Source: Owenia fusiformis
Lineage: Eukaryota; Annelida; Polychaeta; Sabellida; Oweniidae
NCBI GenBank assembly: GCA_903813345.2
Contig: CAIIXF020000010.1
Coordinates: 33,223,425-33,287,424 of the forward strand
Direction: 5' to 3'
Length of the DNA stretch: 64,000 nucleotides
Shown here: in pieces, positions 36,340-47,293 of the stretch
Layout of the letters: the number at the start of each line of letters is the position of its first letter
How positions within the stretch are numbered: the stretch's first letter is position 1
Notes under the pieces: model-generated
The model's input: only the letters and a program-made list of their open reading frames with translations
Told to the model about the DNA's origin: nothing
Databases searched by the model: none
Translations under genes and position numbers: made by a program

Positions 36340-36882
36340 TTAACTATATTATTCAACATGAGATACTGTAACAAATGCGAGAGAAAACACCCTCCACCAA
36401 CATGGTAAAGTGCAAATTGACAGTCCCAGCGATTACAGATGAGGAAGATATAGATGTTATGTTGACGCACGAAAATGAGTAGCCAGGCGTTAATGCGAGA
36501 AACCCTTACGTCGGTGACGACTCTCAAACTTCTTTGACCAAGCAAGACATTCAGGAGTTATTTGGACAATTGGCAGACTAATTTTGCCAAAATGCCATCA
36601 CAATGTTTCCAGCGTACCATCCAGGTCTGCTACCAGACACACAGCAGCGCATGGGGTAGAAACTGTTGCAATTACACCCCGATTCGAAATTCAATATCAA
36701 GTGCAATCCAGTGGAACCAATGTCGCTCAGACTATCAAGCATTGAACACCGATCATGGAATTTCCTATATTAATCTCAACACTTTACGGAGGGACTCCAA
36801 GCTTGTAGAAACTATTGACAAAAGGCTACAAGATTTATTACAATCTGACACCGATAACAGTGAGGATGAAATCCAAGGATGA
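36340..36882 (+). pseudogene. Gag-like relic with a CxxC...HPPPT zinc motif
   Basis: The plus strand reads RYCNKCERKHPPPT, then, across a frame change, a lysine and cysteine. A C..C....H.PPTG.KC head like this is known to me from Gag-like proteins of DIRS-type and related retroelements. An acidic stretch follows (DEEDIDVMLTHENE), then an LTKQDIQELFGQLAD segment, with frame changes. The last 106-codon frame (36,562-36,882) is open but unrecognised. No recombinase or RT was found with it. Confidence 0.4.
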
Positions 36883-37150
36883 GAAAGGACACAAGTAATT
36901 TCGAGGTAAGCGGTCTAAAAATCAAACAGAATGCGAACAATTTATGACATTGCCAAAATACTAGTAGATTGGCCTCATTTCTATGTATACAGAGGTGCAG
37001 ATTGTAAATCCGCCACTTATGATACTTTGACTGTACCCAAATTTTTCTTCTGTTACATGAAAATAGTCAATAACACTGAAAATGGGGAAATAAAGCTGTG
37101 GATGCTGGAGCATTTTTAACAAGTAATGCTCCACACTTACCAACGGGCAA

Positions 37151-37222
37151 GCTATATATATAAAACCCTGTGAGTATCGGTTCTTTTATATATTTCATAA
37201 CATGGATGGATTATCAGCAATG
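37151..37222 (+). repeat. 5' fragment of a second gypsy family (copy 1)
   Basis: GCTATATATATAAAACCCTG through ATGGATGGATTATCAGCAATG is closely matched at 55,442-55,513. The shared block contains a TATA-like stretch and the first codons (MDGLSAM) of a gag-like frame. Similarity ends right after, so this copy is truncated. Confidence 0.65.
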
Positions 37223-38696
37223 CTAATTGACCTTTTGCGATCAGAATTCAGGTATTTTGTTGATGGATACTGTTGTCATGTATTTCGTCTTATTGGTGTG
37301 ATGTCATATAAAAATGATATTAGACATGATGGAGAGAGGAAAGTTTTTAGGCAGTTTTTTTTATGGCAGTTTTTAGCTCAAATATTATCGTTTCTTTTAT
37401 GAAACCCATGGGTTGGTTATTAACTAGGTATGCCGATTTGACTATATCATGAGTATAATGTTTATGTGTGTGAAGTTTCGATGGAATTCATACTTCACAT
37501 CGATGCCTATTCACCAAGAATATCACCTCAAAAATATTTTAGAATCAGAACTTATAATATGCAATCGCATTCTGATAGTATTATAAGAGCACATTCTATT
37601 CGCAAAGTTGTGGCACCACAGATGTATTAGGAAAAGCCAATTTAACCTCTTCATAGAAGACGCTTCCACGACAAGAATCGCGGAAATTATAAAATCTACC
37701 AAAGCTACAAGCATGTATCTTCGGCGAAAGTCAACTTAATATACAATACATAACTATTGCTGGCAAGTCATATCACTGTATTTTCTAGTCATGGCATGGG
37801 GTAGTGTAGTAAAGATTCAATTAAAAAAAAAGTTTTTGTAATAGAAAGTTATCAACATATATATCACACAAAGAGGGCAAAGTTAATACAGAACTCAATA
37901 TATATTTTTTGAGCTGCCGATAGCTGGGTAACCATTCCTTGTCTTATTACAGTAGCCATTCTAATTATATTATTCATTGTGTATCACTAGAATCAGCTTC
38001 AGAGCATTTATTTGTTAGATTAATATAGAAGTTTCCCCATTTGTACCTCAGATTGAAATCATAACCAAACTCGGGTGCCCTCTTAAATATTACTGTTATG
38101 TATTGTGTGTCATGTAATTGTCAGATTGGCTGGCAAGCCATTATTATTTTGTATTACAATATTTTCTTCTGCAATTGGGGCTTACACCAGAAAATAAACT
38201 GAACATGGTGTCAAATGTGGAATGCGATCCTACGAGGAGGTTAAACCACAGAGAATAAGTAGGACAGGTGAAACTTGTCTGAATGCTACCAGATTACAGG
38301 TATTTTTGGTGTTGAACTTTGATTGCCAGTGGAAATTTTTCGCAAATTTCGAGCTTAACATTTTTGCACACGACACAGATTACGTCATTGCTTCGCGGAT
38401 ATATGCAAACGACATGGATTATGTCATCGCTTCACGGACTCCTGTACTACAGTAAGTATTTGTGTCTGACTGTAACTGATATTCGTAAACTTGTGAACTG
38501 TACTTCTGCTTGTTGTATATTTGATTAATGAAGTGATTGTTCCATTGTGTTAGCACAACCAATAAGTGTTGTCAATAGGTGTCACTAGTATCAGCCTCGT
38601 TTTGAAATATAGATTGAATACAGAATATAAAAGTTGTGTTCATTTATTACTTTGGGATATTAATAGACATTTGTATCTATAATTGACATATCCTAC
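37223..38696. other. Spacer, with putative LTR at its right end
   Basis: No gene recognised. A TATAAAAG near 38,618 and the CTACA before 38,697 are compatible with the 5' LTR of the gypsy element that follows. TGGTGTCAAATGTGG at 38,206-38,220 also resembles a tRNA primer-binding site of another LTR element, with AATAAA just upstream. No LTR start could be fixed. Confidence 0.4.
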
Positions 38697-38754
38697 AAAT
38701 TTGGCGATGATATAAAAACACTGGATATATTTGTGCAACATTTGAACACAAAGT

Positions 38755-39342
38755 ATGGCTGATCCAATACAGGAGAAAGGAACTGAAAGGGCTGAGAATG
38801 TGCAAAATGTCCGAGTTGGTTAACCACCATTTTCCACGTGCTATGATGCCAGTGAAGATTGGGACTGTTATGTTGAGCGATTCGAATTATTTTTGATTGC
38901 AAATGGACTTGATCCAGCACCAGTAGTTCCTGACCCAACACTTGAAAAACAGGTAGTTGCAATCTTCTGACATTTGTTGGGCAAGAAATATTACTCAGTG
39001 GTAAGAGATTTAGTTGCTCCAGAATTGCCCAGCACAAAGTTTTACCAACATCTAAAAACCATGTTGAGGAAACATTTGAAAGCGGAACAAATAGTGGTAG
39101 CTGAAAGACACAAGTTTATCAAACGTGATCAATTAGCAGATGAATCTATTCAAGACTATGTCGTAACATTAAAGCATCTTTCAGGCCAGTGTGAGTTTGC
39201 AAATAAACTCGATGAGCAATTACAAGATCGTTTCATATCGGGCATAAACAATGAAAACACAGCCTTGAAACTGATGGAAAAGACTCAAGAAAATCCTCAC
39301 AAGACATTTGTGGAGGTTGTGTCAAGTGCATTAGTTCGCTAG
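38755..39342 (+). pseudogene. gypsy gag
   Basis: One reading frame runs from ATG at 38,755 to the stop at 39,342, broken by two in-frame stops (after about 22 and 71 codons). The N-terminal half contains DWDCYVERFELFLIANGL, the conserved start of a gypsy capsid. The second half contains ERHKFIKRDQ and ESIQDYVVTLKHLSGQCEF, then LQDRFISGI, the conserved end. Otherwise the capsid domain is nearly complete. The zinc knuckle that should follow is missing. Confidence 0.82.
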
Positions 39343-39710
39343 ACGACATGTAACGAAGCCAAGCAGATATGACAAGATGTTGCTGGACATGGAATTAGAT
39401 ACAGGCTCAGCAGTATCTATTTAACCATATGAAATTAAAGGGTACACATAGAGTTTTCTAGTTTCACGGGTGAATCAGTAAAGCCTGTTGGCAAGATAAA
39501 AGTCAAGGTTAGGTATGACAAGCAAGTCAAGATATTACAATTGTATATTGTAAAGCATACAAAACATTTGTTATTAGGTAGAGACTGGCTTGCTCAAATT
39601 CAGTTCAATTGGAAAACATATTTTCAGGTGATAAAAAGGTTTCATCCAATGATATATCTGTTGAACAAGAATCGGTACAGAATGTTAGAAAACTTGACAA
39701 CATCTAATTG
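39343..39710 (+). pseudogene. gypsy aspartic protease remnant
   Basis: Contains ELDTGSAVS with the D-T-G active-site triad intact, and LLLGRDWL near the end, the flap-distal motif of retroviral-type proteases. An in-frame stop and frame changes disrupt it. Confidence 0.75.
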
Positions 39711-39715
39711 TTGAA

Positions 39716-40500
39716 GTGCGAATTCACCAAACGATCTGTGATAAGACTAGAACAACGCTGTACCATCCCCAGTCGGATGGTATGGTGGAGCGTTCAAACC
39801 AGACCATTGAAGCTATGTTGTCCAAAATAGTGTCCTGTCATCATAGAGATTGGCCAGAATACCTCCCTTTTGTAGCTTCAGCAATCAGAACAGCTGTGCA
39901 TGAGACAACTAAATTTTCTCCAGCTGAATTGATGTTCGGCAGAACTCCCTTTATAGCAGCAGACTTAGTATTAGGTCCCCCTCCACTTGTGGAGAAAGGT
40001 CCACCCCAGGACCCTTTACATACTAGTTACTGTGAAAAGCTCAGGGACAAGTTATTAGTGGTGCATGATGCAGCCCGTGATAACATTGATTTAGCTAGTC
40101 AGAACTATAAGAGGCTATATGACATCAAGTCCCAGAACCCTTTGTATAAGCCAAAATACTGGTTTGGATACATATCCCTGTAACCAAAACTGGTCAAATG
40201 CCAAAAATTGTAAATAACTGGGATGGTCCATACCAAGTTATCGATAAATTAGATGATTTCCGTTACATGATCTCAATCAAGGGGACGCTCAAAGTTGTTC
40301 ATTCAAATCGTCTAAAACGATACCTAGGGGATCCTCCTCCCGAATTCCAAACGCCTGTGGAATCCGAAATTGTGACAGATGATCAGACAATTCCACCATC
40401 GGAAACTGAGAATATTTCCCCAATTTCTGATGACCCAAAAACTAGACCCCAGCGTAGACAGAAAGTACCTGCATGGCTAGATGGCTATGAAATGTACTAA
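39716..40500 (+). pseudogene. gypsy integrase, C-terminal part
   Basis: Opens inside the integrase core with TTLYHPQSDGMVERSNQTIE, which carries the catalytic Glu. FSPAELMFGRTP follows. After one stop (40,183) comes the GPY/F module (WDGPYQVIDKLDDFRYMI) and VVHSNRLKRY, ending in a basic RPQRRQKVPAWL tail. The first two catalytic Asp and the zinc-binding head are deleted. Confidence 0.85.
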
Positions 40501-40774
40501 CATGTCTGCATGATTTTTAACCTATTACTAGCTCTTTGTTTCTCAAGTTAACTTTCTGCCTTGTTTTATGTTCTTTTATTAATCCTTTAAAAACCAACTT
40601 TACTCTATAATTTTCAGTCTCAGAGTAAACTCCCCAAAGTAACTTTAAGAGTTAAATGTAGGTTCAGATATTAATCCCATATATATTGGTATATTTGTTA
40701 CTACTGATATATAATAAACAATGTTTGTTTAGAACGTTTGGCCTACACTCATCTCCAGTACCCTATATTTCCAG

Positions 40775-41731
40775 GTCTATTCCTGTCTACATTCAATTCA
40801 AGATGTTTTGTGTGGGGCTTCCTTCATTGAAATAGAAGCGTTAGTAGAACACGAGTTTCAATTCCATAACAAACACAGATGTCAACTATGCTCCAAGAAG
40901 TTTGATAGTAAAACCAAACTAAACAAGCATGTGAGGAATGTGCATACAGAAAAATTTCATTGTCCAGAGTGTAGATATACAAGGCCTATGTACTTTAAAA
41001 AGGCAATCGATGAACATATTGCAAAACATATTGGCCAGGTTAATGCGAGCATTCCCAAGATTACGTATGTGGATCTTTCAAATGACAGTGAAGTCATCAA
41101 CTCAATATCTGATCTGATGTCTCTTGATACCCCCGTCTCATCTGTAATGCCCTCTTTACTGAGTTCAGAGGACCAAGAGGTGGAAATTGTCCAGGGAAAA
41201 GAGAAGACAAATGAGCCCAGGCAAGATATTGATATAGATATGGACAGTGGGTGGGACTCTTTCGCCAGACTTTCACCATTGGGCCATGATATCCTGAAAA
41301 AATGCTTGAAAGAAGTTGACATTTCCCCTCAAGAACAGTTAAAAGTCTATAAAATTCCTAAACTATCCGAGAAAGAGAAAATTAAAAGGATGGAAGCAGC
41401 AAAGGAGTCAATTGAGGTAATAAACAAAAAAAGGGAATCGATATTGGGAGAAACTGAAACAGCTAATAAAGATTTACTTCTCGATGAAGAGCTCTTAATA
41501 CATGATACTCTTATAACTGATAATATGCTGGAAGATTCTACTTATCAAAGGAAACTGTTAACACCTGAACCAACAAATACAAACCTTTCTGATACAACGC
41601 CTGAGGCAAGAAACAAACAACCTTCCAATGAAGATGAACCAACAACTACACCAAAACTACAGGACACAATACTGGACTTATCATTGAAGAAAGCTGGGAA
41701 GCAGCTGACTCTTGACAGATGGTTTAAGTAA
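40775..41731 (+). CDS. C2H2 zinc-finger protein, last exon
   Basis: A pyrimidine-rich tract ending TTTCCAG (to 40,774) precedes an open frame that runs to the stop at 41,731. It begins with a damaged finger (CGASF...VEHEFQFH; the first cysteine is not at its usual place), then two good C2H2 fingers: CQLCSKKFDSKTKLNKHVRNVH and CPECRYTRPMYFKKAIDEH..KH. The remaining 220 residues are acidic and Ser/Thr-rich with a charged helical stretch. The C-terminus reads GKQLTLDRWFK, which fits the PCNA-binding consensus Q-x-x-L-x-x-aromatic-aromatic. Upstream exons were not found; the gypsy relic ends only 275 bp before. A nuclear DNA-binding protein is likely; the target is unknown. Confidence 0.6.
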   Translation, partial: VYSCLHSIQDVLCGASFIEIEALVEHEFQFHNKHRCQLCSKKFDSKTKLNKHVRNVHTEKFHCPECRYTRPMYFKKAIDEHIAKHIGQVNASIPKITYVDLSNDSEVINSISDLMSLDTPVSSVMPSLLSSEDQEVEIVQGKEKTNEPRQDIDIDMDSGWDSFARLSPLGHDILKKCLKEVDISPQEQLKVYKIPKLSEKEKIKRMEAAKESIEVINKKRESILGETETANKDLLLDEELLIHDTLITDNMLEDSTYQRKLLTPEPTNTNLSDTTPEARNKQPSNEDEPTTTPKLQDTILDLSLKKAGKQLTLDRWFK

Positions 41732-42063
41732 AATTAAACTGTATAATATAATGAGTTACATTAACTTGATATTGATATTGATACGATGTAATCATATTTA
41801 GAAGAAAGGACTTCTTGCATATTTACACATATTTAGAAGAAAGGACTTCATCAATTCAATTCAATTTCAAAATAATTTATTTCATTTTTCATTACAAAAA
41901 TTACAACATTATACAGGCTATGACACCCATAATTAAATTTACAATAAACATGATAAACTGTGAACATTTAAAGTGGTACATAGGTCAATACAATAATATA
42001 ATATGAATACAATATACAAATACAATAATATGAGACAATAAATAAATGAAATAAATGTTTTGG

Positions 42064-42361
42064 TTACTCTGTACTCAGGAGGTCAATTTTCAAACGAGAT
42101 ATGAGTGAATTTAATGATTTATTTCTAATATCTTCATTGAGGGAATTCCATATATATGAACCATGGACCTTAATAGAATTTTCACCAATTCTGGTTCTAT
42201 GTTTAGGAATATCTAAGTTATGACCAAATCGAGTTATACGTTGATGTATGTTTTCTCTAGTTTTGAAATAGTGATCGTATAATTTTGAAGGGAACTGTAC
42301 AGATTTGCTTATAACTTTTATCATGAATAAAACAGTTTGTATTGTGTGAATATGATAAATA
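42064..42361 (-). pseudogene. LINE ORF2 C-terminal end
   Basis: The frame contains LYDHYFKTRENIHQRITR, then IPKHRTRIGENSIKVHGSYI, then a WNSL. This is the standard C-terminal tail of jockey/CR1-like LINE polymerases (TR...G..SI...G..IWN.L). It ends at the stop near 42,064. Its N-terminal side stops exactly at the insertion site. Confidence 0.82.
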
Positions 42362-42886
42362 TTAAAGACTCACCCCCGCTATAAAAGGCCTGAATCAGTT
42401 GAAAAAACATGGCTGAATTCAAAATTTAGACAAAATCTGAGCTCACTGACATTTTCCTCATTTTCTCTAGTTATAGAAACCCTATCACTCTATAAATTGT
42501 CACAGTTATCTATGAATATAGGAGGCATTGAAACATGTTAAATCCAGTCCAAGATATTATTTACTTTTGTAATTATTACTGTTTAATTTCTGATATTGGA
42601 ACAACTGAGAAGGAGGAGCCTATTTTGAAATGAGCCAATCACAACAGGCGATCCGTGCATATTTAGAGGTCAACAAAAGCACATGGCCTAAAATATCTGC
42701 AGTAAATGAAGTATTATTGATATTAACTTACCCTGATCCTGGCTGAGGCATTTCAAGTGATGTGATCTTTATATATCCAACAGTGATAGTTAATCCAATT
42801 ACATGCACATAGTCATGTTGTATTTATATGTTATTAATCTTGTAAATAATCTATGGAATGTGGTAAAGTATAAGTATATTGTATAA

Positions 42887-44524
42887 TTAAAATATAGAAT
42901 CCATCCATTTGTTCCAAATATTGTTTTTGTAATTAGTTGTGTAGTCCTTCAAAACTTTTCTTTGTTTGAAGGGATTCAGTGGATCATCAATTTCAGTAAT
43001 GCTGGAATAATCACGGTCTACATTTTCATTCCAGTGGACGACAGCTAGATTAGTTCTTATTTCGAATTGTTGCTTTTTAAAGACAACACGCTTATCATGG
43101 AAAATATTCAACGTATTGTTGAAGCTCTCAACATAAAATGTGTCCATAGCTTCTGTATAATGTTCAGCGTGTCTATAAATTTCTGTTTTTTTAATTGATG
43201 ATAATAATAATTGTTCTGCAATGGGTGAGGTGATTCTAATTTTCTCTAATCTGTAGTTGATATTTGTTTTACAGCTTGATATGGCATCGCAATTTAAATG
43301 GTTGTCCTTATAATGGTTTGGAATTTGCTCTAGTTTCATCCTGATTGTATTCGGATTCTTATCACAGTTTCGAATAACTTGCTGTGCTATTTTTCGTGCC
43401 CCATCGGGTTTGTCTATGAGTTCCGAGTGCCACGTCTCGCCATCTTTATATTTGGGCCCCTTACAAACTTTGTTTATTTCACGACTGAATGACTTTGCCG
43501 CATGCCATGTGTCATTCTGGTTTAAAGTTTCCTTGCCACCAGGTCCTCTGTGCTCACGGATTATTTTATTGATTGTACCGTTGTTGTCATGGGCATGAAT
43601 ATTTATTTTAACTTGTTCAGCATCAAAAAATTCATACATCCGTTTAGTACCCAATGCCTCATGCTTTTGAGATGACATTTCATCTTCCTTTGAAACATGT
43701 TCAGAACGTATAACTCTGTGTTTGTTGTGGCCCAAACATATCACATCACAATCAAACGCATTTCTTCTACCACCATGTCGAGCATCCGTCATGATATTGA
43801 TACCATTTGCCTCGACATCAGGATACGTCCCCTTTTCTTCATCTAAGGCAGCTTTGCAAGATTCTTTCATCGCTTCACTGATATGAGAAGATAATTCATT
43901 TGTATAAGTCTTCTCTTTTCTCCAACCTAGATGGCCCATACCGACTGCTTTAACAACATTCTCATATTGTGAAGGCAGTAGCCCACTTGTCAACTGTCCA
44001 AAGAAAAAACGAAGATTGACGTAAGCCTCGCTATTTGGTAAGTGGGGTGAGGAAGGCCATCTTACATAATGTTCGCTGACCTGGCATTTAAATGCAATTG
44101 TTGCTGCATGTCCATGTAATACTACTTCTTGCAACTGAAGTTCCGCTTGACATATTCTGCTATGATGTTCAACTAAACTTACAAGTTTTTTGACAGTTTT
44201 TTCAGTTGTAAAAAATATTGGTTGCTCAGTTTCATGTCTCTCTAGTGGTGTGTACCAAGACTCTGGCTCAAGATTGCCTTCAGATGATGCTGAAGTATGT
44301 GTGTTGCTACTTGCAGATGGCATATTGTGTGTTAGCCAATAGTCTAATGCTATTTCTATGGCATCTACATTGCCATTCAGGTGTAAAAACTTCTTTATTT
44401 TACTCGTTTTTCCAAGCAAAGTTTCCTTCTTCTCTTGACCTCCTGCACATTCAATTGAGAATCTTGAGGAACGCCCATGCTTTTCTCTATATTCCTTCTT
44501 TTTCTTAGCTTTACTTGCCATCAT
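42887..44524 (-). CDS. DDE-type transposase of the TTAA element, intact
   Basis: 545 residues without interruption; ATGATG at 44,524 is the likely start. The N-terminus is Lys-rich (nuclear localisation likely). Residues about 240-315 contain IMTDARHGGRRNAF (Asp247) and NIHAHDNNGTINK (Asp313). A conserved DTWHAAKS follows at 338-345. YVESFNNTLNIF carries the likely catalytic Glu466, followed by NLAVVHWNENVDR (492-504). This D...D...DxWHxxK...ESFNN...HxNEN pattern is that of a large family of animal proteins usually annotated as uncharacterised, which I take to be Kolobok-type transposases. No THAP domain is seen. All three presumptive catalytic residues are present, so activity is possible. 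The superfamily name is my inference; a transposase is well supported. Confidence 0.8.
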   Translation of the reverse strand: MMASKAKKKKEYREKHGRSSRFSIECAGGQEKKETLLGKTSKIKKFLHLNGNVDAIEIALDYWLTHNMPSASSNTHTSASSEGNLEPESWYTPLERHETEQPIFFTTEKTVKKLVSLVEHHSRICQAELQLQEVVLHGHAATIAFKCQVSEHYVRWPSSPHLPNSEAYVNLRFFFGQLTSGLLPSQYENVVKAVGMGHLGWRKEKTYTNELSSHISEAMKESCKAALDEEKGTYPDVEANGINIMTDARHGGRRNAFDCDVICLGHNKHRVIRSEHVSKEDEMSSQKHEALGTKRMYEFFDAEQVKINIHAHDNNGTINKIIREHRGPGGKETLNQNDTWHAAKSFSREINKVCKGPKYKDGETWHSELIDKPDGARKIAQQVIRNCDKNPNTIRMKLEQIPNHYKDNHLNCDAISSCKTNINYRLEKIRITSPIAEQLLLSSIKKTEIYRHAEHYTEAMDTFYVESFNNTLNIFHDKRVVFKKQQFEIRTNLAVVHWNENVDRDYSSITEIDDPLNPFKQRKVLKDYTTNYKNNIWNKWMDSIF

Positions 44525-45359
44525 ACAGTTTAGGATTGCTACAATGTGTGTCTTGCCTAGTAACTGTTAGTAAGATATGTGAAAAGGCACAAATGTAACA
44601 GTTGAAAACACATGGCAATTTAGGCAAAGGGTGTACCTTAGGGATGTGACAGTGTGGGAAATATATAACCATAATTATATTTATTTTAGTTATTAAGCTA
44701 GGGAGTGCAAAAATGATAAGCCATATTTTATTGTTGCATTATAACCACATTTCTTTTTTGTTCTTACTCAAATTCTAGCCATAATTTAATGATGAAAGTT
44801 CAGAAAAATAAAAAATCCAGGTAACTGTTTGCAACTTATGCCATGAGGCACATAAGTGGTACAGCCCCAATTAAAAATCTCAGAGGTCTAGGATTTGCCT
44901 GCTTTCACCACTTAGCTATAAAATTGAAAAATTGGGAAATTCAAGAGATTTTCTACATGCCTCATTGACAAAGTCAGGGAGTCATGTTTTTTAATTATCA
45001 ATCATGGTCACATCAATAGAAACCTAGATTTGGACCTTACAAGAGTTCATGTGGATGTACCATATCATGAACACAGGGGTGAACAAATTACACTCTTCCA
45101 CATATGAAGATTATATGTTAGATTTCTGGTGACATTCAACATTTAATGTACCTTCCCGAGTGAGTATATCTGAGATTCCAGATGATGAATCCACCAGAGA
45201 GTATTTATTATTAAAACCTCCAAGAATTGGAGAAAGCCTTGGTTTTCCCATAGTAATATACATTTATCAAGCTGCATTTCACTGGTCTTTCAGATTCTAA
45301 AAACTAAATCTATGATCCAAGAAACAGTGTCATTTTATGTTTGAAGTTCAAGCAGTGAA

Positions 45360-46057
45360 ATGGAAAGCAGAACTTACAGCTTGAAGATAAATGTAACTGA
45401 GGAACAGAGGTTAGTGATAGAATCCCTATATGATCACTATGACTGGAACTTTGACCCCATTGAGGACAGCTACAAGAACAGTAGGTTGAATAATACAGAA
45501 AAAACAGTAATGTGAATAGAAGAAAAGCAGCAAAGAGGAAAACATCAGCTAGTATCTCTTCAGAAACAGTAGCAATTTGTTCTTTAGAAACAGTAGCCAC
45601 TGATTCTTCAACAGAAGACGAAAGTCAAGCAAGTCAGTCAATCAGCATTTTGACTGGTATGATACCACAACATGTATCTACAGAGCCTCCGCAGCCTCCT
45701 AACAATGATTCCCCTAGTTCTAATGAAGAGTCACATGATTGTCCGCATTGTTTCTGGAACCCATGTGTTGTCAATGAAGCCAAGTATGAGCCATTTTGGA
45801 GGACAACAAATGCAACTCCATCATTGTCAAACATTATAACAAGGAGAAAACTGTACAAGGAATTTTGGAGAATGATAAACAATCTAGGACTATGGAGACA
45901 TCCTAACTACTTAACCAAAAAGGCAGCTTCCAAAAGTAGTGACAGAAGTATAATATACCATAAAAGGGAGATAATGCCCACATGTGTTGTCACACAAGTG
46001 AGAGAATGGTTCCCGAATCCACCTGGCATTGAATATAAAGGACATGTTTACCAGTGA
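45360..46057 (+). CDS. Second gene of the TTAA element: P2X7-like C-terminal-domain protein
   Basis: Open from about 45,499 to the stop at 46,057, in the orientation opposite to the transposase. ATG at 45,360 opens a 16-codon exon (MESRTYSLKINVTEEQR) that joins in phase across an 89-bp intron (45,410-45,498); alternatively that frame reads on and a frame change links the parts. A low-complexity Ser/Thr-rich region follows, then CPHCFWNPC, then YKEFWRMINNLGLWRHP. It ends in REIMPTCVVTQVREWFPNP and EYKGH. This matches the cysteine-rich intracellular domain of P2X7-type proteins (AYR.F..W...G...R..IP.C.V..IR..FP...G.Y.GF) without any channel domain. Role in the element unknown; zinc binding likely. 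Confidence 0.65.
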
Positions 46058-46386
46058 ATGGATATAAGTTCAGCTAGACTTACACAATGAAATATTCTTA
46101 TTCGGATTAATTAAATATAATAGTATACACATTAACTATAGTAACTACTATTTGGATTATATGCTCTTATAATATTGTTTAGTGGATTATTAAATGAGAA
46201 ACCAATGCATATATATGTGAGTACAAAATTTTACTGCTATGTTATTGTTTACTATTTTGGTGGCCATTTTTAAAAATCTTGTTTTGAAGGCTGTGATTGG
46301 CTCAATCGGTGTGAATTTCTATTGGTTAATGAAAACTACTTTTTGATTGGATAACAGGACCCAGGGTCTTGGTTCTGTGTCTTTAA

Positions 46387-47293
46387 GTATTTAAAGATCT
46401 TGAAAAATTGGGAATGTGTGAGCTAATCTATCTGAATTTGTTATTAATCTAACAAATTTCTTTTGCAATAGCAGTAGTCTATTTAATAGATTCTTACAAG
46501 CATTTCCCCATAAAATATTACAGTAATTAAGATGAGAAAAAATCAGAGAGTTATATATTATCATCTTTGAATTTAAAGTATGAGCATAATTTGTATGATA
46601 TAACATTCCTATAACATTTGAAACTTTTCTATGAAGAGCATTGATATGGGGAGCCCAAGATAATTTTGAATCAATAATTACTCCCAGGAATCCTATCTCA
46701 TCTACTTTTTCAAGGTTAGAATTTGCAATTTTTATTTCATTGTTCACAGATATATTTTTTTTATTTCCAAAGACCATGTATTTTGTTTTCTTAACATTTA
46801 AAGTGAGTTTATTGGCCAACAACCAATCATTGATGTCACACAGTTCAGAATTTACAGTTGTGGTCAAATTATCAAGATTGGAATCACTACATAATATATT
46901 AGTGTCATCCGCATAAATCACCAGTTTGAGTTTATCAGAAACTAGATAGAAATCATTTACAAATATGATAAATAAGAGGGGGCCTAGAACAGACCCTTGG
47001 GGTACTCCACAGTTAACGATTGCTTCTTCAGACAAATATTTCTCGGATAAACTTTTAGAGTATTCAGTTTTCATTTTTCGATTAGATAAATAAGATGAAA
47101 ACCATGAAAGTGCAATTCCTCTTATACCATAATGTTCCATTGTTTAAGTAATATTGCATGATTAACAGTATCAAAAGCTTTTGATAGATCCAAATATATT
47201 CCGATACAATATTCTTTGTTATCTAACGAATGTCTGACATTTTCAATAAATTCTAGGAGTGCCATGTAAGTTGATCTATGTTTCCGAAAGCAT
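46387..47293 (-). pseudogene. LINE reverse transcriptase (partial)
   Basis: The minus strand shows YLDLSKAFDTVNH (first catalytic Asp; around 47,170-47,205), a frame change near 47,140, then GVPQGSVLGPLLF and the YADDT active site (near 46,905), followed by the thumb region to FQDL. A stop replaces the next residue just before the insertion. This is a jockey/CR1-type RT palm and thumb. The endonuclease domain is absent. One frame change and one stop make it inactive. Confidence 0.88.

Larger units (their letters stand above)
38697..40500 (+). mobile_element. Degenerate Ty3/gypsy LTR retrotransposon
   Basis: The order is: a primer-binding-like TTTGGCGATGAT (about 38,699), gag (38,755), protease, then integrase C-terminal half and chromosome-proximal tail. 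The whole RT/RNase H and the start of integrase are missing between about 39,700 and 39,716. No 3' LTR was recognised after 40,500. It is a deleted, immobile copy. Confidence 0.8.
42366..46382 (-). mobile_element. Complete TTAA-flanked DNA transposon, Kolobok-like
   Basis: The element starts AGACTCACCCCCGC and, read from its other end, AGACACAGAACC, a short imperfect inverted repeat. It is bordered by TTAA at 42,362-42,365 and 46,383-46,386. It carries an intact 545-codon DDE-type transposase and a second, oppositely oriented gene. A TTAA target plus this transposase type fits the Kolobok superfamily rather than piggyBac, whose ends start CCC. The boundaries are supported independently by the LINE that it interrupts. 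With one open transposase frame it is the youngest-looking element here. Confidence 0.82.
41840..47293 (-). mobile_element. LINE (non-LTR retrotransposon), split by a younger element
   Basis: The RT half lies at 46,387-47,293 and the C-terminal end at 42,064-42,361, both on the minus strand, with a T-rich 3' region to about 41,840. The 4,017 bp between them is a separate TTAA-flanked element. Joined across one TTAA, the two halves form one continuous reading frame. The 5' part beyond 47,293 is lost; an AT-rich GAATAT-type array begins there. Confidence 0.85.

Noticed and set aside
45310-45882. Minus-strand ORFs opposite the P2X7-like gene
   Set aside because: Shadow frames; the plus strand carries the recognisable motifs and in-phase splice sites.
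42064-47293. Two separate LINE copies
   Set aside because: The halves join in frame across one TTAA, so a single LINE interrupted by a later element explains the data better.
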